Assembly: GCA_014728785.1 (NCBI GenBank)
Contig: WJKZ01000207.1
Coordinates: 1 to 8,493, forward strand
Length of the DNA stretch: 8,493 nt
From: Candidatus Omnitrophota bacterium
GTDB lineage: Bacteria; Omnitrophota; Gorgyraeia; Duberdicusellales; 4484-171
Direction: 5' to 3'
Numbering within the stretch: the first letter of the stretch is position 1; each line of letters begins with the position of its first letter. A model generated the notes under the pieces. It ran no database searches, was not told the DNA's origin, and saw only the letters and a program-made list of their open reading frames with translations. Below, piece after piece: positions 4,810 to 8,493 of the stretch. Position numbers and translations under genes: made by a program.

Positions 4810-5586
4810 TTATTTATTCAGCACTTCCAACATTTTTTTATGGATTTTACCGTTAGAAGCTACAACATAAGAAGCCTGCCTGGGAAAAATACTGTCTCCT
4901 CTTTTATCTGTAACTTTACCTCCCGCCTCTTCGACTATAATTTTACCGGCGCAAAAATCCCAGGGGCTTAGATGGAATTCCCAGAAACCGGCGGCTCTGC
5001 CGCAGGCAACATAACAAAGGTCAAGAGCGGCAGCCCCAAGACGCCTCAATCCCATAATTCGCCGGAGAAAAAAATCTTTAATATTATCAAGAGTCTCTGC
5101 CATGTCCTGGCCCCGGTCATAATAAAATCCGGTAATCAAGAGCGACTCCTTAAGTGTGGCAGCCGGGCTAACTTTAATTTTCCGGCCATTAAGAAAAGCC
5201 CCCTTACCTTTTAGAGAAGTAAAAAGCTCGTCCCGGCTTGCATCATAAATAACCCCCATTATTATTTCTTCGCCTTTCATCAATGCGATTGACGAGCAAA
5301 ATATAGGTAAACCTGCAGAAAAATTGTTGGTACCATCAAGGGGGTCTATCACCCAGGTATATTCCGAATCCCTGAGAGGATATTTATTCTCCTCTGCCAA
5401 AAAATTATGGCCGGGACAGTACTTTTCTATAACTTCTACGATTTTGGCCTCAGCCTTAATATCGGCTGAAGTCACCAGGTCAAAAGACGAAGATTTAGTC
5501 TTTACGTTTATCTTTCTCCGGAAAAATTTGTGATGGACTTTACCTGCTTCCTTTGCGGCTCTTACGGCAATATCGACATACTCCAT
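4810..5586 (-). CDS. suhB: Inositol-monophosphatase-family phosphatase
   Basis: The 258-residue protein is full length for the Mg-dependent IMPase family, which hydrolyses inositol-1-phosphate and related sugar phosphates in the cytoplasm. D-L-V-T-S-A-D is at 36-42 and A-E-E-N at 64-67 (metal ligand Glu65). The signature W-V-I-D-P-L-D-G-T-N-N-F (78-89) carries Asp81 and Asp84. The C-terminal signature P-W-D-F-C-A-G (208-214) carries Asp210, and before it comes R-R-L-G-A-A-A-L-D-L. All catalytic metal ligands expected for the family are present. The Shine-Dalgarno GGAG lies inside the last codons of uvsE and the intergenic gap is 2 nt. In E. coli SuhB also takes part in rRNA transcription antitermination; the neighbour prmA hints at a ribosome link, but this is only suggestive. 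The fold does not allow inositol, fructose bisphosphate or other substrates to be told apart with certainty. Confidence 0.9.
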   Translation of the reverse strand: MEYVDIAVRAAKEAGKVHHKFFRRKINVKTKSSSFDLVTSADIKAEAKIVEVIEKYCPGHNFLAEENKYPLRDSEYTWVIDPLDGTNNFSAGLPIFCSSIALMKGEEIIMGVIYDASRDELFTSLKGKGAFLNGRKIKVSPAATLKESLLITGFYYDRGQDMAETLDNIKDFFLRRIMGLRRLGAAALDLCYVACGRAAGFWEFHLSPWDFCAGKIIVEEAGGKVTDKRGDSIFPRQASYVVASNGKIHKKMLEVLNK

Positions 5587-5588
5587 AC

Positions 5589-6527
5589 CTACTCTCCTTT
5601 TTTTTCAGGCTGATTACTTTGATTTGTATCTGTCGCTTCATAAAAACGCTTATCACCCCTAAGCGCCTCAACGGCTTTAAGGGCGCTTTGTTCTTTATCT
5701 TTAATTTCAAGCATTATATCAAAGTCAAAACCGCAACCTGCTTTGATAAACAGGGAAAAATCCTTTAAATCTATAGACTCGGCATGGGAACCTCTGCGCC
5801 TGTTCGGTCCTGCGCTGCTGTAATCAACCATGGGCAGACCGTCCTTTTTCTTCCAGGTTCTGACAACCTCCGGAAAAATATCTTTGAAATTTTCAGACCC
5901 TTTATTTAAACGGTGGTGAAAAAAATCGGCTAAAACAGGAATAGAAATCCGCCGGTTTACCCAGAAACAATCTCCCAGGGCATATCTGCTTTCATCGTTC
6001 TCTATGACAAGTCTCTTTTTGACAGCAGGAGGAAGCAACTCATATCGTCTTAGAAAACGCTGGCGGGATAAAATTTTATTGCCGTAAACACCTCCCAGAT
6101 GTATCTGTATTTTGGCATCTGAATCAAGTTCCATAGTATCCAGCAAGCGGGAGTGGTAAGCTAATTCTTTCACGCTGCGTTCGCATATCTCTTCGGAGAC
6201 AGAATTTATAAGTGTAAACTGGTCAGGATGCATGGATATCCTGATATTGTTTTTCTTTATGAACCTTCCTATCCCGTTTAGCTGTTCGAAAAAATATTCC
6301 GGCCAGTTGAGTCGACATACCGGATGCGAAGCAAAAGGTATTAAATCCGAAGTTATGCGGAAAAAAAAGATATTATTTTTTACATTGTACTCCAGTATGC
6401 GAAGAAGACAGATAAGGTTGTTATTTATTGTCTCGATTAGCCTCTCCTGTGAATAAGACTTAAGCCTGAATGTTCTTGCACTTGAACAGGACAGACTGCG
6501 GTTGATGCAGGGATAACCTATTTTCAT
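5589..6527 (-). CDS. uvsE: UV damage endonuclease UvsE (UVDE family)
   Basis: UVDE is a TIM-barrel, metal-dependent endonuclease that nicks DNA 5' of UV photoproducts and abasic sites, an alternative to UvrABC excision. The 312 residues carry the family landmarks in order: M-K-I-G-Y-P at the start, F-F-F-R-I-T-S-D-L-I-P-F-A-S-H (54-68), I-S-M-H-P-D-Q-F (97-104), Q-I-H-L-G-G-V-Y-G (141-149), L-V-I-E-N-D-E (173-179), a segment around A-D-F-F-H-H (200-205), V-D-Y-S-S-A-G (234-240), G-S-H-A-E (246-250) and D-I-M-L-E-I-K-D-K-E (270-279). His68, His100, His143, Glu176, Asp201, His248 and Glu274 are the likely metal ligands by comparison with the Thermus enzyme; Lys277 would match its modified lysine. 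The start has no clear Shine-Dalgarno sequence. It is the first gene of the five-gene unit. The C-terminal tail after ~295 is hydrophilic and contains a run of eight A. Confidence 0.93.
   Translation of the reverse strand: MKIGYPCINRSLSCSSARTFRLKSYSQERLIETINNNLICLLRILEYNVKNNIFFFRITSDLIPFASHPVCRLNWPEYFFEQLNGIGRFIKKNNIRISMHPDQFTLINSVSEEICERSVKELAYHSRLLDTMELDSDAKIQIHLGGVYGNKILSRQRFLRRYELLPPAVKKRLVIENDESRYALGDCFWVNRRISIPVLADFFHHRLNKGSENFKDIFPEVVRTWKKKDGLPMVDYSSAGPNRRRGSHAESIDLKDFSLFIKAGCGFDFDIMLEIKDKEQSALKAVEALRGDKRFYEATDTNQSNQPEKKGE
5598..5605 (-). other. Eight-A run at the 3' end of uvsE, possible slippage site
   Basis: The uvsE codons for Glu-Lys-Lys near its end contain eight consecutive A on the coding strand. 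Adding one A shifts the frame past the uvsE stop and directly into the phosphatase frame with no intervening stop (…E-K-K-R-R-V-G-M-E-Y…). RNA polymerase slippage on runs of this length is known in bacteria, so a minor UvsE-phosphatase fusion could be made. Such a run may equally be neutral in AT-rich DNA. Confidence 0.3.
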
Positions 6528-6599
6528 TTTAGCAGGTATGTTTAGGCTAAAAATAATTGTTAACAGATAAACCGAAAAACAAATACGGAAGCACTGAAT

Positions 6600-6608
6600 A
6601 TTTTAACA
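6600..6608 (-). promoter_or_regulatory. Candidate extended -10 promoter for the uvsE unit
   Basis: On the minus strand TGTTAAAAT combines the TGn extension with TAAAAT (5 of 6 to the -10 consensus). The expected -35 position (6628-6623) is poor, which extended -10 promoters tolerate. The start would be near 6593, leaving a 65-nt leader before the uvsE ATG. It lies just downstream of the terminator of the ATPase pair, where a new promoter would be expected. Confidence 0.25.
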
Positions 6609-6637
6609 CAAAAGGAAAGATATAGATACGGCCGGAT

Positions 6638-6671
6638 AAAAAATACCGTTTTCCCGTGGCATTGAAAGGTA
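6638..6671 (-). terminator. Intrinsic terminator after the ATPase pair
   Basis: On the minus strand, TACCTTTC (6671-6664) can pair with GAAA (6653-6650) and GGTA (6647-6644), with a 2-nt bulge between them, around a 10-nt loop. Six T follow at 6643-6638. It lies 2 nt after the stop codon of the second ATPase. The stem is only moderately stable and interrupted, so partial readthrough into uvsE is possible. Confidence 0.5.
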
Positions 6672-6673
6672 AT

Positions 6674-7543
6674 TTATATCTTATCGCCCAGATGTCGCAG
6701 TATATTTTTCCAGGAATCTTTTATTTTTTCAACCACTTCCGCCTCGCAAAAATTAACCGGACAGACCCCCTTAACTACTGCTTCGTTCACAGAAGCAGAA
6801 AAAGGTATGTGGCCGCAGATAAAGACATTATTTCTACCGGCATTTTCTTCGATAAGACGGGAATTTTCGCTATTCAAATCATACTTATTAATCACAACCG
6901 CAACAGAGATTCCGAAATGACCGGCTACCCCTATTACCCTTTCCATATCGTGTATCCCCGAAAGAGTAGGCTCAGTAACCACCACAGCTAAATCTATATC
7001 GGACAAAGTCGCTATAACCGGACATCCTGTACCCGGAGGGCCGTCGATTATAACATAGCCGGCTTTCTCTTTCTCTGCTGTATCAAAGGCAACTTGCTTG
7101 ACCAGCGATACCAGTTTTCCTGAATTTTCTTCGCCGATACCCAACCGGGCATGAACCAGAGTGCCGTATTCGGTGTCTGATATGAACCACTCGCCTGAAA
7201 AATTTTCTTCCATTACAACTGCATTACAAGGACATACCTTTTCGCATAGGCCGCAACCTTCACAATCGATGCTGTCAATTTCAAAATCCCTGCTCACAGC
7301 TTCAAACCGGCACACCTCTCTGCAGCGTCCGCATCTTTTGCACAGTTCAGGATTGATTTTTGCGGTATACCCGCTTCTGAACTCATGCCTCTCTCTCTTT
7401 CTGGGCTTCGTTAAAAGATGCAGGTCTGCGGCATCGACATCACAATCTGCCAGGACACCGCAAGAAGCCAGGGCAGCAAACGAGGCTGTAACTACAGTTT
7501 TACCGGTACCCCCTTTACCGCTTATTACCGCTATTTTCTTCAT
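6674..7543 (-). CDS. MinD-superfamily P-loop ATPase with inserted 2x[4Fe-4S] ferredoxin domain (second of pair)
   Basis: The 289-residue cytoplasmic protein matches COG1149. The deviant Walker A S-G-K-G-G-T-G-K-T (8-16) holds signature Lys10 and Lys15. The switch region A-D-C-D-V-D follows (32-37). The inserted bacterial ferredoxin carries two CxxCxxCxxxC sets, Cys68/71/74/78 and Cys94/97/100/104, the latter followed by Pro, enough for two [4Fe-4S] clusters. Walker B-like Y-V-I-I-D-G-P-P-G (163-171) and V-V-V-T-E-P-T (187-193) complete the ATPase. Deviant Walker A proteins usually act as ATP-dependent dimers; the signature Lys and eight Cys are intact. The family occurs in anaerobes, often near NifX/NifB-like proteins; its role is not established and may be cluster transfer or electron delivery. 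The start lies 29 nt inside the preceding paralogue, so both are surely co-translated and may form a heterodimer. Confidence 0.92.
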   Translation of the reverse strand: MKKIAVISGKGGTGKTVVTASFAALASCGVLADCDVDAADLHLLTKPRKRERHEFRSGYTAKINPELCKRCGRCREVCRFEAVSRDFEIDSIDCEGCGLCEKVCPCNAVVMEENFSGEWFISDTEYGTLVHARLGIGEENSGKLVSLVKQVAFDTAEKEKAGYVIIDGPPGTGCPVIATLSDIDLAVVVTEPTLSGIHDMERVIGVAGHFGISVAVVINKYDLNSENSRLIEENAGRNNVFICGHIPFSASVNEAVVKGVCPVNFCEAEVVEKIKDSWKNILRHLGDKI

Positions 7544-8390
7544 AACTCTTACTTATAAAATCAAATATATCTTTAAACTTCTCTCTATAATTCGCCTTCT
7601 CCTCTACAAAAGGGACACCCCTGGAGTACAAAAATGCCAGCTCCTTATCGAAAGGTATCCGCATTAAAACCGGTACCCCTTCCTTTTTACAATATTGGTC
7701 GGTTTTATAATCCTGTGGACCTGAACGATTGATAACTACCCCGGCCGGAATCCTCATTTTCTTTATAACTTCAACTGCCAGGATCAAATCGTTTAATCCA
7801 AAGGGAGTAGGTTCGGTAACAAGAATACAAAAATCACTCCCCTTTACAGAGGTTATTACAGGACAGGAGGTACCCGGAGGAGAATCTATTATCGTGACTT
7901 TGCCGGGATTAATAAGCTTTTTGACCTGTCTTATCAAAGGAGGTGCCATGGCTTCGCCGATATTCAGACGCCCATGAGCAAAATCCAGGACGGAAGATTC
8001 CCCCGTCTCTACAACTCCAATCTCCCTCTCTGTCTCTTCTATCGCACCGGCGGGACAAAGCAGACTACATGCTCCGCAGCCGTGACAGAGGTTTTCAAAT
8101 ACTAAAACTTCTCCCTTTTTATCTTCACTTGGAGGAACAACAGCGATAGCGTTATACGCACAAACCTCCTTACATTTTCCGCAAAAAGTACATTTATCTT
8201 TATCTACGGAAGGAACAGGTAAATATGCTTTTTTTCTTCCGGTTATCCGCGGTTTTATAAATAAATGAGAATTGGGCTCCTCGACGTCACAATCCAGCAA
8301 TTGAACATTTTCCGCTAAGGAGAGGGCAAGATTAACCGCTATGGTAGTTTTACCTGTACCTCCTTTTCCGCTGGCAATCGATATAACCAT
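7515..8390 (-). CDS. MinD-superfamily P-loop ATPase with inserted 2x[4Fe-4S] ferredoxin domain (first of pair)
   Basis: This 291-residue paralogue of the next gene has the same order of parts. The deviant Walker A is S-G-K-G-G-T-G-K-T-T (7-16), with signature Lys9 and Lys14. L-L-D-C-D-V-E-E-P-N-S-H (31-42) is the switch region. Cys67/70/73/77 and Cys102/105/108/112 form two ferredoxin cluster motifs. I-I-D-S-P-P-G-T (167-174) and L-V-T-E-P-T (190-195) follow. The spacer between the two Cys sets is longer here (24 residues between Cys77 and Cys102) than in the partner (15), and the C terminus carries a hydrophilic extension that overlaps the next gene. The two are diverged rather than recently duplicated copies, which favours a heterodimer with distinct roles. 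The ATG at 8390 opens directly on M-V-I-S-I-A-S-G-K-G-G, as the family expects, but its Shine-Dalgarno sequence is weak. The substrate or redox partner is unknown. Confidence 0.92.
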   Translation of the reverse strand: MVISIASGKGGTGKTTIAVNLALSLAENVQLLDCDVEEPNSHLFIKPRITGRKKAYLPVPSVDKDKCTFCGKCKEVCAYNAIAVVPPSEDKKGEVLVFENLCHGCGACSLLCPAGAIEETEREIGVVETGESSVLDFAHGRLNIGEAMAPPLIRQVKKLINPGKVTIIDSPPGTSCPVITSVKGSDFCILVTEPTPFGLNDLILAVEVIKKMRIPAGVVINRSGPQDYKTDQYCKKEGVPVLMRIPFDKELAFLYSRGVPFVEEKANYREKFKDIFDFISKSYEENSGNKR

Positions 8391-8453
8391 AAATATTGTC
8401 CGGTTATTTCTCGTTAATATTGAAAACCCTGTTACTCCGCTTGATAAATATTC

Positions 8454-8492
8454 TTATTTGAACGCTATTATTAAATCCTGAAGTTTATTCCC
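8454..8492 (-). CDS. Possible C-terminal end of an upstream gene, cut by the window edge
   Basis: One minus-strand frame is open from the right edge for 12 codons and reads G-N-K-L-Q-D-L-I-I-A-F-K before TAA. That is a plausible helical protein end, placed 63 nt before the ATPase start. The other two frames close within seven codons. COG1149 pairs often follow small NifX/DUF134-type genes, which would suit, but twelve codons are too few to identify anything, and chance cannot be excluded. Confidence 0.2.
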   Translation of the reverse strand, partial: GNKLQDLIIAFK

Positions 8493-8493
8493 G

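Noticed and set aside
7161..7667. Long open plus-strand frame (168 codons) opposite the ATPase genes
   Set aside because: It is antisense to two genes with clear conserved motifs, and its translation resembles no protein. The other plus-strand frames across the window are likewise shadows of minus-strand genes.

Overview
The window is an AT-rich stretch (about 40% GC by eye, not computed) of bacterial chromosome. Every gene that can be recognised lies on the minus strand, so it reads from right to left. A family-9 (heptosyltransferase-like) glycosyltransferase and a lipobox protein point to an organism with an outer membrane. Tandem ferredoxin-bearing MinD-type ATPases point to an anaerobic, iron-sulfur-rich physiology. 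The mix (COG1149 ATPase pair, UvsE, Mut7-C, a DUF3568-like lipoprotein, an UPF0718 permease) would suit an uncultured anaerobic lineage such as Omnitrophota or a deltaproteobacterial relative. That placement is a guess from gene content, not a phylogenetic result. No mobile element, tRNA, rRNA or CRISPR array was found.

Layout in transcription order (right to left): (1) a possible last few codons of an upstream gene at the right edge; (2) two MinD-superfamily ATPases with inserted 2x[4Fe-4S] ferredoxin domains, overlapping by 29 nt and followed by a plausible intrinsic terminator; (3) a tight five-gene unit of UV-damage endonuclease uvsE, inositol-monophosphatase-family phosphatase, ribosomal protein L11 methyltransferase prmA, a Mut7-C RNase-domain protein with an N-terminal ubiquitin-like part, and a small lipoprotein. 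The first four are separated by 2, 1 and 11 nt; (4) a 212-nt control region, then a 50-residue cysteine-tailed protein whose end overlaps the TTG start of an UPF0718/ArsP-like permease; (5) methylenetetrahydrofolate reductase metF behind its own candidate promoter; (6) a 261-nt intergenic region; (7) the start of a GT9 glycosyltransferase that runs off the left edge.

The least explained part is the 261-nt region between metF and the glycosyltransferase. It carries a good intrinsic terminator pointing in the plus direction although no plus-strand gene exists here. A plausible plus-strand promoter sits about 120 nt upstream of it, with two further hairpins in between. This is what an unannotated small structured RNA of roughly 138 nt would look like. 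Two of its segments resemble the conserved core of c-di-GMP-I (GEMM) riboswitches, but the 3' half of that fold is missing. Secondary points of interest are the cysteine-tailed protein coupled to the permease, an eight-A run whose slippage would fuse UvsE to the phosphatase, and the overlapping ATPase pair.
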